Source of the DNA: an uncultured Pseudomonadales bacterium
GTDB lineage: Bacteria; Pseudomonadota; Gammaproteobacteria; Pseudomonadales; Azotimanducaceae
Assembly: GCA_937775265.1 (NCBI GenBank)
Contig: CALKBV010000019.1
Coordinates: 1-42,515 of the forward strand
DNA length: 42,515 nt
Direction of reading: 5' to 3'
Positions 27,288 to 34,787 of the stretch are shown here, piece by piece (the stretch's first letter is position 1; each line of letters opens with the position of its first letter). The position numbers and the translations under genes were made by a program. The notes beneath the pieces are model-generated. The model was not told the origin of the DNA and made no database searches. It saw only the letters and a list, made by a program, of their open reading frames with translations.

Positions 27288-27706
27288 TTAGCGCCCAGCA
27301 AAAGGTTCACCTTGTTTCGTCAGGATATTTGGGCTAACCGTCGCCACTTCCAGCTCATCTGACCCAAAGGTTCTCTTTAAAGGTTCGATCAATGCTTCTT
27401 TACTGTTCAGGGTAGTGAAAAGTTAAATACCGAAAATGAGATAATCCAGTCATGAGCATAGACGAAAGTCATCGGTGTCTGACCAAACTGGTAGAGAATC
27501 GGTAAGCCACGTTCACGGATACGGGTTTTCCATATCAATGCAATTAATCATCGCTGGCTTGTCGCTAACCTTGCGGATGACCGTCACTAAGTCGGCGGTA
27601 CGGTCCCGCCTAGCTCCACCAATAATTTTCTGGACACTGTTTGTTGCATCACAAACACCTCGCTGAAGTCCTGAACCCCACCGGCAACATAATCTATTTG
27701 ATTCAT
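27288..27706 (-). pseudogene. Unidentified frameshifted coding remnant
   Basis: Minus-strand segments in different frames read like ordinary protein: an ATG at 27706 behind AAAGGT giving NQIDYVAGG, then in a second frame KIIGGARRDRTADLVTVIRK followed by VSDKPAMINCIDMENPYP, then ERGLPILYQFGQ, and finally SKEALIEPLKRTFGSDELEV ending GEPFAGR and a stop at 27288-27290. At least two frameshifts separate them. I do not recognise the family. The plus-strand frames here look like shadows of this remnant. Confidence 0.4.
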
Positions 27707-27892
27707 ACCTTTTGCTGCCAATAAGGTGTTTTAGAAAACACTATTAAGTAACAAGATAATAATTGTAAAGCGGCTCATCAATAATTTATGCGGCGACACT
27801 AAAAGAAAATAGCCAGTTTTAAAAACAGGACATCACTGTGCTCCCAGGCGCAGGGGGCACAGAGACAATCGGGAGAAACAACAAGATTCGTT

Positions 27893-28111
27893 TTATGGTG
27901 GAGAAGTTAGCGAACCACGCGGATTTTCGAGCATTTCATTACGTTTCGCCTCAAGTACAGCATGCATGCTGCTTGCTTTATCAGGCTGATTGACTGAAAC
28001 GTCATAGGACTCATTGTGATCTGTCTTCATATCGAATGGCCACGGTCCTTTCGCAATACGAGCAGCTACAGGTGCAGTTCCTCCGGCGCAGGGAATTCTC
28101 TTACAAACCAT
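27893..28111 (-). CDS. Unassigned short ORF, 72 residues
   Basis: A minus-strand frame from ATG 28111 reads VCKRIPCAGGTAPVAARIAK and then a polar, Glu/Lys-rich tail. The composition is protein-like, but there is no Shine-Dalgarno and no recognised domain, and it lies in a region of gene remnants. It may be the C-terminal fragment of a lost exported protein. Confidence 0.25.
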   Translation of the reverse strand: MVCKRIPCAGGTAPVAARIAKGPWPFDMKTDHNESYDVSVNQPDKASSMHAVLEAKRNEMLENPRGSLTSPP

Positions 28112-28177
28112 ATTTCGATCTACCCATCAATCAACCCATCTAAATTGCTAAAGCTGTTCGAAATGGACCGAACATCT

Positions 28178-28412
28178 ACAACTGTGATACTTGAGAGTTT
28201 GCTAACTATATTGATAAATTAATCGCCCAAACCTCTGAACATTAGTTTATGGCGAAGCGAAGGAGCAAGACTAGAGGCGCAGAAGGTATCAGATTTTCCG
28301 CTTCAGGCTCAAGCTTAGTCTCCTGTGTTAAGACGATGAAAGGCCCGTTCTCCTATTTTAAATAGAGACCGCACCTGGGCGAACAGGGACACGTCACAAC
28401 TGTGATACTTGA
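28178..28412. repeat. Pair of 17-bp direct repeats
   Basis: ACAACTGTGATACTTGA occurs exactly at 28178-28194 and 28396-28412. The second copy merges into a partial copy of the dispersed intergenic repeat that ends at 28450. Confidence 0.6.
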
Positions 28413-28450
28413 CCGTTCTTCAGAAAATGTGGTTTAAACTTCCTATCCTC
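28396..28450 (+). repeat. Partial, divergent copy of the dispersed 113-bp repeat
   Basis: The stretch shares GATACTT-like sequence and ends GTGGTTTAAACTTCCTATCC plus TC, closely matching the 3' end of the copy at 34424-34536. It lies about 100 bp upstream of the amidohydrolase gene in the same orientation. Confidence 0.5.
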
Positions 28451-28552
28451 CCGGTAACGTGAATGGTACGGCGACACTTTTTTAATGAATCAATCATCGT
28501 AGCCACGTTTACGATCTTTGCACCCTTTGCCGTATGAGCAGGAAAATTTATC

Positions 28553-30046
28553 ATGACTAAGAATCAATTCGTTGTTGGCCATTGTACACAAGCTTGGGTT
28601 TGCGTCTTACTCGCTTGCATATTCAGTATCCAGGCTTCAGCAGAAACATCTTTTGACTTGGTGATCGCAAATGGTCGTGTGATTGATCCTGCATCATCCA
28701 CCGATGCCATGCTTCATGTCGGGATTATTGATAACCGAATAGTCGCTGTCAGTGAAATCCCTTTGTCAGGCACAGAAACGATCGACGCGAAAGGCAAGGT
28801 TGTCACTGCCGGATTCATAGACTTACACAGTCATGCACAAACCCAACTCGGACAACAGTTTCAGGTAAGAGATGGTGTGACCACTGCGCTGGATCTAGAG
28901 GCTGGTGCGTACCCGGTGGCTGCTGTAGCGAACAATATTTCCGATCAAGCATTGATCAATTTTGGTGCGTCAGCGAGTTACGCCTCAATGCGTGCAAAGG
29001 TTCTCTCAAATACTGAGCAGCCTTACATTTTCTTCGCCGGAAAATCCTTTAGCTTTAAGGATGCAGCGTTTACAAAGCAGATGGATGAAGCGGAAATAGC
29101 GCGCACTATGCGGCACGTGGGCTTGGGTATTGATCAAGGGGGCATAGGTATCGGTTTGCTGCTAGATTACCTGGATGACGCTGTAAGTGATGGTGAACTC
29201 GAAGCATTGTTTACCACTACTGCTGATCGCCGCGCTCCACTGTTTATTCATATCAGGCGCGGAATAGCCGGAGACCCTTCAGGTTTGATAGAGGTCATTG
29301 AGTTAGCAAAACGTACCGGTGCATCAATCCACATTTGTCATCTCAGCGCGAGTGCGATGGGTGGTATCGACAACTTTCTCGAACTCGTTGATGAGGCGCT
29401 CGTCGCAGGGGTCGATATCAGTGCTGAATCCTATCCTTACAACGCGGGTTCAACATCGATCGGTGCTGATGTTTTTAACCGAGACTGGAAAAGCATATTT
29501 GGTATCACCTACAGCGATGTTCAACTGGCAGAGACGGGTGAGTTCTTTACCAAGGCCCGTTGGGATGAGGTGAGAGCGGAAGATCCTGGCGCTACCATCA
29601 TCCATCACTATGGCCGAGAGGACTGGACTCAACGTGCAATGGTGTCATCCGCAATGATGATCGGTAGTGACGCAATGCCAATTTTCAGCAAAAAGATCAA
29701 ATCACATCCGCGAGCCATTGGAACTTTCAGCAGAGTGCTCGCCGAGTATGTAAGAGGTAGTAAAATATTGAGCCTCTCGGAAGCGCTTGCGAAAATGTCG
29801 TATCTTCCGGCGAAACGTTTAGAGGGCGTCGCGCCTAAATTTAAGCGAAAGGGTAGAATTCAACCCGGTGCCGATGCTGACATTGTCATATTTGATGTAG
29901 ATTCGATTCGAGATCGTGCGACTTACGATCAACCATATTCTCCCTCCACCGGAATCACAGCAGTCATCGTCAACGGCCAGTTAGTTGTCAGTCAGGGCAT
30001 CATTGTGCCCAACGTGTTTCCCGGACGAATAGTGATTGGTGGCTAG
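28553..30046 (+). CDS. Exported amidohydrolase, D-aminoacylase/N-acyl-D-amino-acid deacylase family
   Basis: 497 residues. A signal peptide (CVLLACIFSIQASA, cleavage near residue 30) precedes a urease-superfamily amidohydrolase: beta-sandwich start FDLVIANGRVIDPAS, metal motif H92-x-H94 in IDLHSHAQTQ, a Glu in LDLEAGAYP, H233 (FIHIRR), H263 (HICHLSA) and catalytic D373 (IGSDAMPI). The C-terminus returns to the sandwich with GRIQPGADADIVIFD. The family hydrolyses N-acyl-D-amino acids or related amides; the export signal suggests periplasmic processing. A dispersed-repeat end with a TTTAAAC box lies about 100 bp upstream in the same orientation. Substrate is not determined. Confidence 0.92.
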   Translation: MTKNQFVVGHCTQAWVCVLLACIFSIQASAETSFDLVIANGRVIDPASSTDAMLHVGIIDNRIVAVSEIPLSGTETIDAKGKVVTAGFIDLHSHAQTQLGQQFQVRDGVTTALDLEAGAYPVAAVANNISDQALINFGASASYASMRAKVLSNTEQPYIFFAGKSFSFKDAAFTKQMDEAEIARTMRHVGLGIDQGGIGIGLLLDYLDDAVSDGELEALFTTTADRRAPLFIHIRRGIAGDPSGLIEVIELAKRTGASIHICHLSASAMGGIDNFLELVDEALVAGVDISAESYPYNAGSTSIGADVFNRDWKSIFGITYSDVQLAETGEFFTKARWDEVRAEDPGATIIHHYGREDWTQRAMVSSAMMIGSDAMPIFSKKIKSHPRAIGTFSRVLAEYVRGSKILSLSEALAKMSYLPAKRLEGVAPKFKRKGRIQPGADADIVIFDVDSIRDRATYDQPYSPSTGITAVIVNGQLVVSQGIIVPNVFPGRIVIGG

Positions 30047-30098
30047 ACAAGCGAATCAGAAGACCCTATGACTAACGGTTGGATACAGGGGTTTCCAT

Positions 30099-30224
30099 AT
30101 GAGCGTAAAAAATCATCCGATTTATGGCAAAGCCCTTCTAAGCATGGACGCAGATTTGTTGGAGCCAGAATCACATGGATTAGCTCGTGCCCACCAAGAA
30201 CGTTTGGCGAGAGTCTTGCGCTAG
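30099..30224 (+). CDS. Possible short ORF or gene remnant, 41 residues
   Basis: ATG 30099 with AGGGG 8 nt upstream opens a frame reading SVKNHPIYGKALLSMDADLL and ESHGLARAHQERLARVLR before a stop. It is protein-like and resembles the start of a larger enzyme, but I cannot assign it. It is more likely a truncated remnant than a functional peptide. Confidence 0.25.
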   Translation: MSVKNHPIYGKALLSMDADLLEPESHGLARAHQERLARVLR

Positions 30225-30294
30225 TGGAGAGTTGCCACCCGATCGCCTACGTGATCAACCCAACAGGCTGTAAGCCACCAGATCAGTGGCTATT

Positions 30295-30408
30295 CAGACC
30301 TTGATCATCCTCTACCGAAAAACTACCCCACGAACTTCTTTTCGCAAAAAAACCCAACCAAGGTACTTTTCAAATCCGGGATAAATGCGCTTTCAACTTA
30401 CTATCCTC
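30295..30408 (+). repeat. Dispersed 113-bp repeat, copy 1
   Basis: Begins CAGACCTTGATCATCC, contains CCGAAAAACTACCCCACGAA and AAATCCGGGATAAATGCG, and ends ACTTACTATCCTC. It aligns along its whole length with the copies at 31969 (same orientation) and 34424 (opposite orientation). Confidence 0.85.
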
Positions 30409-30589
30409 ATTCGAACCTTGCCAGTTTTGAGCGGATTCTTTGCCCAGATCTATGTAGCGCTGACGCTGTTAGACCTTGTGTAGCAGGATTGAGGGCTACG
30501 CCCTGTTACTCAGGTCAGGTCATGCTGACATGGGAAGACTCGACACAACCATGGTCTAGCCTCACACCGTTCGGTAAGATACCTTGGTG

Positions 30590-30852
30590 ATGGATACCGC
30601 AACAAAAATACCTGATACCGCGCAGGCGTTGCTCCAAACGCGCGGCTATACGGCAATGAGCTTACAAGCAAAGCGACCCTCGGTGTTGCTGTCATTCAAC
30701 GCTATCGCAAAGCTATTTCGAGCCAACTACCCGAGGTCAAGGCCGGTCCCGACAAAACAGCCTGGGATCCGCTCGATCTCTGCTTTTCTCCTTACCTCGC
30801 ATTCGCGGAAACACCTACTCGCATGGTCCGGAGCGTTTACAGCCCGCTTTAA
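30590..30852 (+). pseudogene. TetR-family regulator relic lacking the helix-turn-helix
   Basis: ATG 30590 opens MDTATKIPDTAQALLQTRGY, the exact start expected for a TetR regulator (helix 1). About 26 codons in, the reading frame changes and the sequence resumes as SKATLGVAVIQRYRKAISSQ and then CFSPYLAFAETPTRMVRS, the helix 4-6 region, to a stop at 30852. The missing part corresponds to helices 2-3, the DNA-recognition helix-turn-helix, and the C-terminal ligand domain is cut short too. It lies upstream of the isomerase gene, which it may once have regulated. Confidence 0.75.
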
Positions 30853-30944
30853 GGCATATCGCTGGTGAGCTGCGCTACTGGCGACGCCAGCCAAGTAATA
30901 GTTGAGATCAAGGCAACACCTAAACTGGTGAAAACAACCCGTCT

Positions 30945-31721
30945 ATGACATCTATAAACGCAATCAACAACATCATGGCGGAACGTCCCGACTGGGACCG
31001 GCTACTGTCTCAAAAAGCCGACGAGACCCTGGATGTCTACCTTGACCTGAAGTCGCCACACGCCTATCTGGCCGTCCGCCCTTCCCTCGAGGTCGCGCGG
31101 GATTTTCGAGTGGCGATCAATTTCTTACCCTATACGCTGAGCTACGAAACCCTCGGCGTCTCAAAGACCGTCGGGGCAGAAATGAAGCGTGAACCAGCTT
31201 CTCCAGCGGCCGATAGAAAGGCGCGCATGTACTATGCTGCCGCGCGCGAATATGCAGCACTACAATCGCTACCGTTTAAAAGCCCATATCGACTGCTCGA
31301 TTCCAGCCTGGCACATAAAGCCTTTCTGTTTGCTAAACAGCAGACACTAGAAGTTCCTTTTGCCATGTGGGTGTATTTACAGGGATGGGCATCAGGCTGG
31401 CAAGAATTCGAGCTTGAATCTGCCGAGCAACTGCGGACAGCATGCGAAAATGTCGGTGCGGACACTAATGGGTTTGATGCGTTTGTTCAGCCCGGGGGCG
31501 AGGGGGAAGACGCGCTAGCACAGATCAAGGTTAGAGCAGAAGCCAGCGGTATCTCGGGTGCTCCGCATTACGTCTATACCGACCATTCGAAAGCGCGCCG
31601 GGTGGGTCTATTTGGGCGGGAACATTTAGCGCTGATTCGGGGCAAATACGCCGCTGCCGGCCTGGCTAGACGCATCGATGTGGTGCCAGAGTTTTCACAC
31701 GCTTGGCCAGGAAACGATTAA
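30945..31721 (+). CDS. DsbA-family 2-hydroxychromene-2-carboxylate isomerase-like protein
   Basis: 258 residues with a thioredoxin-like fold in which the active CxxC is replaced by the Ser-Pro of the isomerase branch: VYLDLKSPHAYLAVRP (about 31-46). The helical insertion and the cis-Pro loop (SGISGAPHYV, near residue 206) complete the family pattern. 2-Hydroxychromene-2-carboxylate isomerases act with glutathione in naphthalene breakdown; other homologues are glutathione transferases of kappa type. No naphthalene genes are nearby. ATG 30945 is listed; an internal ATG at residue 12 is possible because no strong ribosome-binding site precedes either. It is flanked by two direct copies of the 113-bp repeat and followed by a terminator. 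Confidence 0.87.
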   Translation: MTSINAINNIMAERPDWDRLLSQKADETLDVYLDLKSPHAYLAVRPSLEVARDFRVAINFLPYTLSYETLGVSKTVGAEMKREPASPAADRKARMYYAAAREYAALQSLPFKSPYRLLDSSLAHKAFLFAKQQTLEVPFAMWVYLQGWASGWQEFELESAEQLRTACENVGADTNGFDAFVQPGGEGEDALAQIKVRAEASGISGAPHYVYTDHSKARRVGLFGREHLALIRGKYAAAGLARRIDVVPEFSHAWPGND

Positions 31722-31893
31722 TCGATTCCCGGTTCAGGCAGGATTCCGCCAAATTTAAGCCCATGTAATTCGGAGGTCGTTTTATAGGTCAATGACTCTA
31801 GTGATGCTGAGCTTCGCCAAATCCCTGGCCTAATTGCAAACTCGGTCTAGAGACGGTACTACTACATCGTAATGTCGCCTCCACACAAAGAGT

Positions 31894-31937
31894 AAAGGCT
31901 AGTAACTTGCCAAACATTGGCTTTTCTAGCTTTTTTT
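31894..31937 (+). terminator. Nested-hairpin terminator with U-tract
   Basis: The outer stem AAGGCTAG (31895-31902) pairs with CTAGCTTT (31926-31933), with one G-U; the inner stem is GCCAA/TTGGC with loop ACA. Seven T residues (31931-31937) follow. It fits intrinsic termination of the isomerase transcript. Confidence 0.55.
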
Positions 31938-31968
31938 GCCTGACAGGTAACCGCGAGATGAACTAGAA

Positions 31969-32081
31969 CAGACATTGACCATCCTCTACCGAAAAACTAC
32001 CCCACGAACTTATTTTCACAAAAAATCCAATCAAGATACTGTTGAAATCCGGGATAAGTGCGGTTAAAACTTACTATCCTC
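31969..32081 (+). repeat. Dispersed 113-bp repeat, copy 2 (left inverted repeat around acyl-CoA synthetase)
   Basis: Begins CAGACATTGACCATCC, shares CCGAAAAACTACCCCACGAA with copy 1, and ends CGGTTAAAACTTACTATCC plus TC. It forms an inverted pair with 34424-34536. Confidence 0.85.
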
Positions 32082-32260
32082 TTGTTCGCGCAGGGAGTGT
32101 GGTCTATGCGGTTAGATCGTCAAAAACCATCGGATTCCGTTGAAAACTGAATCTAATCCCTGTGTTTGGGTGGAACTTGTACGTGGCTAATGGACTAGGA
32201 ATGTGGTCAATTCTTATTATCCCCCCGAACCCCAGGTGTGTCCCCATTCAGAAAAGGCCT

Positions 32261-32396
32261 ATTTTAGCGTCGTATTTTTTGAGCAGAATTTTAGCGGTCA
32301 GATTCTAAACCGCCTATTCAAAGACCCATCCAAAGCCTCTATTCCAAAAGCGCATGTTCTAAGCGCTCGGTTTTTAAAAGTCCTGTTCTAATCGTC
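32261..32396. repeat. Irregular cluster of TTCTAA/TTTTAG-NCG motifs
   Basis: Five related 11-13-bp motifs occur: ATTTTAGCGTC (32261), ATTTTAGCGGTC (32288), ATTCTAAACCGCC (32302), GTTCTAAGCGCTC (32356) and GTTCTAATCGTC (32385). Spacing is irregular. The third may be the inverse complement of the second, giving a small hairpin. Function unknown. Confidence 0.35.
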
Positions 32397-32514
32397 GCAC
32401 TCTAGAAGAACCTGTTTTGGAAAAATGGGTTTTCAAACCAGTCTGTCTTGAATCAACCTCAGCGAGACTGGCAAGCTTTCGCGCACCCAAACGTTCCAGG
32501 AAAATGTTTAAACC

Positions 32515-34323
32515 CTAAAACCCAGCGTCCCGAGCTTCAATTTTCTCAAGCATCGCGACATCGAACTGAGCGTAATCCTCTGCCCCGGGTAACAAAGCAA
32601 AAACTGGGTCTTCAAAAGAACGAACATCATAGGCTTGCTTGCGCAATTCTCCCTTCACCATTTTAAAGGTTCCAGTCACATCAATATCAGGCTGAATTCG
32701 AACAAACAGCGGCACCGCGTAAGGCGGCAGTGAGGATCGCAAGAACGTTGAAAATGCTTCAAGGTCCAGCGCTGAAACCCCCTCTTGCAAAGTCACTGCG
32801 GCCATCCCTGCGCGACCGTCCGCGCCCGGAATCTCAACACCAAATACATTACAGAATTTAATTTGATCAAAACCGTTGATAATCTCTCCCACCTCATTCG
32901 TGGACACATTTTCAGATTTCCAGCGATACGTATCGCCAACACGGTCGACAAACTGATAATGGGGATACCCAAGCGTAAACCCAACATCGACCGTTCGCAT
33001 CAGGTCACCAGAGTTAAACCAGGCATCATCAGGTTCAAGGGCCGATCGTATGACTTTCTTTTCGGTCGCTTCGGGATCTGTATAACCTTCGAAGACAGTG
33101 TCTTGCGTTATTTTCCCAAGGAGTAATCCTGGCTCACCCTCTTTCACCCGAACGCAGTGTCCAGCCGCATCCCGAACGATTTCGTCGTCATCAACATCGT
33201 ATTCAACGAGCGCCACTTCCGCTGAGGTCATACCGACGGTGCAGTCTCGGTTCATTAAATTAGCGAACGCGACATTGCCTTCCGAGGCGCCATAAAACTC
33301 GGCGACCCGTGAGATCCCAAAGCGTTTTTTAAAGCCAAGCCAAACATCCGGCCGCATGCCATTACCCATCATCGAGCGCAGTGGATTTTTATGATCATCC
33401 GTTTGCGCCTCGGTGTTCGACAAGTACCGACACAACTCGCCAATATAGACCAGCAAGGTGCAACCATTCGCTCGCACCTCTGGCAGAAAATTTGAGGCTG
33501 AAAACTTTCTGCGGATGAACATGCTGGCCCCCGAGACCATCGCGGCGCCAGCACCAACCATCAGACCTGTGCCGTGATACAGCGGTAAACAGATATACAG
33601 ACGGTCTTTCTCGGTGCACTTAAATCCAGCCATAGCGGCCATGTCGGCACTGGTTAGATAGCGGCGATTCGATAAGACCGCCGCCTTCGGCAGACCGGTT
33701 GTCCCCGAGGTGAAGATGTAGAGCGCAACTTCACCCAAGGTTGTTAGGCTTGTTTCTTCAGGGTTCTCGGTGCTTGCCACAGCCGCACCGTTGGCTAGAT
33801 TCTTTGCCCAGTTGGTGGTTGGATCGAGACCGCCATCGGGCATCTCAAAATAGTCTTCGCCTTCGGTCAGCGCAAGCTCCGCCTTAATCTCGTTCAGCGC
33901 GCCTGAAACCTCACTGCCAAAAATGCACTTCTTTGAGTTGGTCACCGTAATGCAATGGATTAAGGGCTTATCCGTTAAGTTGGTATTGATTAGGCCCGCG
34001 GTCACCCCAATTTTATTAACGCCAACCAGCAGCGCCAAAAATTCGATTCGGTTTTCCATGATCACACTCACGGTGTCTCCGCGCTGCACGCCTTGGCTTT
34101 TTAAGTAGTGCGCATATTGATTCGCCAGGGCGTTGAACTCGGACCAGTTCACCTCTTGACCTTCAAATACGATCGCGGACCGATGCCCGAACTTATTCGC
34201 ATTCGCCTCAACGCGCGCACCAATGCAATCGGCGACTGTGGCGGGACGCGGCACCATGCCTTTTTTTAGTTTCAGGAGTGTAGGCATCTCAGACAACACC
34301 GAAACAACATCAATTATTCCCAT
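32515..34323 (-). CDS. Long-chain-acyl-CoA synthetase, FATP-like (FadD6/VLACS type)
   Basis: 602 residues of the adenylate-forming superfamily. The AMP-binding P-loop is YIFTSGTTGLPKAA (about 205-218); the fatty-acid-transport-protein branch is shown by LPLYHGTGL, MMGNGMRPDVW, RVAEFYGASEGN, GDLMR, and the C-terminal RVGDTYRWKSENVSTNEV with FKMVKGELRKQAYD. It activates long-chain fatty acids, or other hydrophobic acids such as bile acids in some homologues, to CoA esters using ATP. ATG 34323 is preceded by AAGGAG about 10 nt upstream (TTTTTTGACTTGC lies further away). Inverted 113-bp repeats lie on both sides of the gene, and the copy upstream points into it, so the repeat may supply its promoter. 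Confidence 0.93.
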   Translation of the reverse strand: MGIIDVVSVLSEMPTLLKLKKGMVPRPATVADCIGARVEANANKFGHRSAIVFEGQEVNWSEFNALANQYAHYLKSQGVQRGDTVSVIMENRIEFLALLVGVNKIGVTAGLINTNLTDKPLIHCITVTNSKKCIFGSEVSGALNEIKAELALTEGEDYFEMPDGGLDPTTNWAKNLANGAAVASTENPEETSLTTLGEVALYIFTSGTTGLPKAAVLSNRRYLTSADMAAMAGFKCTEKDRLYICLPLYHGTGLMVGAGAAMVSGASMFIRRKFSASNFLPEVRANGCTLLVYIGELCRYLSNTEAQTDDHKNPLRSMMGNGMRPDVWLGFKKRFGISRVAEFYGASEGNVAFANLMNRDCTVGMTSAEVALVEYDVDDDEIVRDAAGHCVRVKEGEPGLLLGKITQDTVFEGYTDPEATEKKVIRSALEPDDAWFNSGDLMRTVDVGFTLGYPHYQFVDRVGDTYRWKSENVSTNEVGEIINGFDQIKFCNVFGVEIPGADGRAGMAAVTLQEGVSALDLEAFSTFLRSSLPPYAVPLFVRIQPDIDVTGTFKMVKGELRKQAYDVRSFEDPVFALLPGAEDYAQFDVAMLEKIEARDAGF

Positions 34324-34363
34324 TCTGTAACTCCTTTTTTGACTTGCTTAGATGGTACAAGAC

Positions 34364-34412
34364 CCAAGGTGGATAGGAACTATAACAGGGCTTCCGAGCG
34401 AAAGTCTGATGA
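34364..34412 (-). repeat. Short dispersed element, copy 1
   Basis: On the minus strand it reads GACTTTCGCTCGGAAGCCC and then TGTTATAGTTCCTATCC, matching copies at 41549-41604 and 42052-42108. The last part resembles the end of the 113-bp repeat. It lies about 40 bp from the acyl-CoA synthetase start and could carry its promoter. Confidence 0.65.
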
Positions 34413-34423
34413 AATCCCGGCTT

Positions 34424-34536
34424 GAGGATAGGAAGTTTAAACCGCATTTATCCCGGATTTCAAAAGTATCTTGATTGGTTTTTTTGCGAAAAGAAGCCCG
34501 TGTTGTAGTTTTTCGGAGGGGTATAGTCAATGTCTG
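34424..34536 (-). repeat. Dispersed 113-bp repeat, copy 3 (right inverted repeat)
   Basis: Read on the minus strand it begins CAGACATTGACTATACCCC, contains CCGAAAAACTACAACACGGG and AAATCCGGGATAAATGCGG, and ends TTTAAACTTCCTATCCTC. It is in inverse orientation to the copies at 30295 and 31969. Confidence 0.85.
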
Positions 34537-34787
34537 ATTAGCCAATGATCTACTGTCTTACAGACGCCCGGGTTGATCACTGAAAAGATCTTTGTTCCGC
34601 GCAAAGTTGATTTGGCGATTTATCCGCGAATGTTTTAGGGTTGGCTAGCTGTTACCCGCTTAATCAGTGGTGTTTGTGCTGCAATATGATCTGGAATTTC
34701 CTGAATGCCGCCTGGATCAGTAATGTCGGCGATAACGCGCATAGCTACCTTGGGCTGCAGGCTCGCCGCCACCCGAAGAAAGACGAC

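Larger units (their letters stand above)
27280..28552. other. Gene-poor region of 1.3 kb holding a remnant and repeats
   Basis: No intact gene is convincing here. The minus strand holds a decayed coding remnant (27288-27706) and an unassigned 72-codon frame (27893-28111). A 17-bp direct repeat and a partial copy of a dispersed repeat lie just before the amidohydrolase gene. Confidence 0.7.
30047..30944. other. Intergenic region of 0.9 kb with repeat and TetR relic
   Basis: Between the amidohydrolase and the isomerase the sequence holds a possible 41-codon ORF (30099-30224), one copy of the 113-bp repeat (30295-30408) and a decayed TetR gene (30590-30852). Nothing else is supported. Confidence 0.7.
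31722..32514. other. Intergenic region of 0.8 kb with terminator and repeats
   Basis: Holds a terminator for the isomerase gene (31894-31937), a copy of the 113-bp repeat (31969-32081) and a set of short TTCTAA-like repeats (32261-32396). A 62-codon frame at 32203-32391 runs through those repeats and is not credible. Confidence 0.7.
34324..34787. other. Intergenic region of 0.46 kb with two repeat types
   Basis: Contains a copy of the short element (34364-34412) and of the 113-bp repeat (34424-34536), both reading on the minus strand toward the acyl-CoA synthetase gene. Between 34537 and 34787 I see nothing assignable. Confidence 0.7.

Noticed and set aside
27475..27666. 63-residue plus-strand frame
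   Set aside because: It is antisense to the more protein-like minus-strand remnant and has no ribosome-binding site.
30068..30304. 78-residue plus-strand frame
   Set aside because: Low-quality composition, and it runs into the start of the dispersed repeat.
32203..32391. 62-residue plus-strand frame
   Set aside because: It runs through the TTCTAA-like repeats and has no ribosome-binding site or domain.
30295..34536. Interpretation of the 113-bp copies as a CRISPR array or integron attC sites
   Set aside because: Copies are kilobases apart, vary in orientation, have no regular spacers and no attC core sites; no cas or integrase gene is present.
31969..34536. Classical composite transposon
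   Set aside because: No transposase lies in or next to the bracketed unit, and no target-site duplication is visible at the outer ends (TAGAA against ATTAG); only the inverted repeats support mobility.
34348..34545. 65-residue minus-strand frame
   Set aside because: It is made almost entirely of the two repeat elements.
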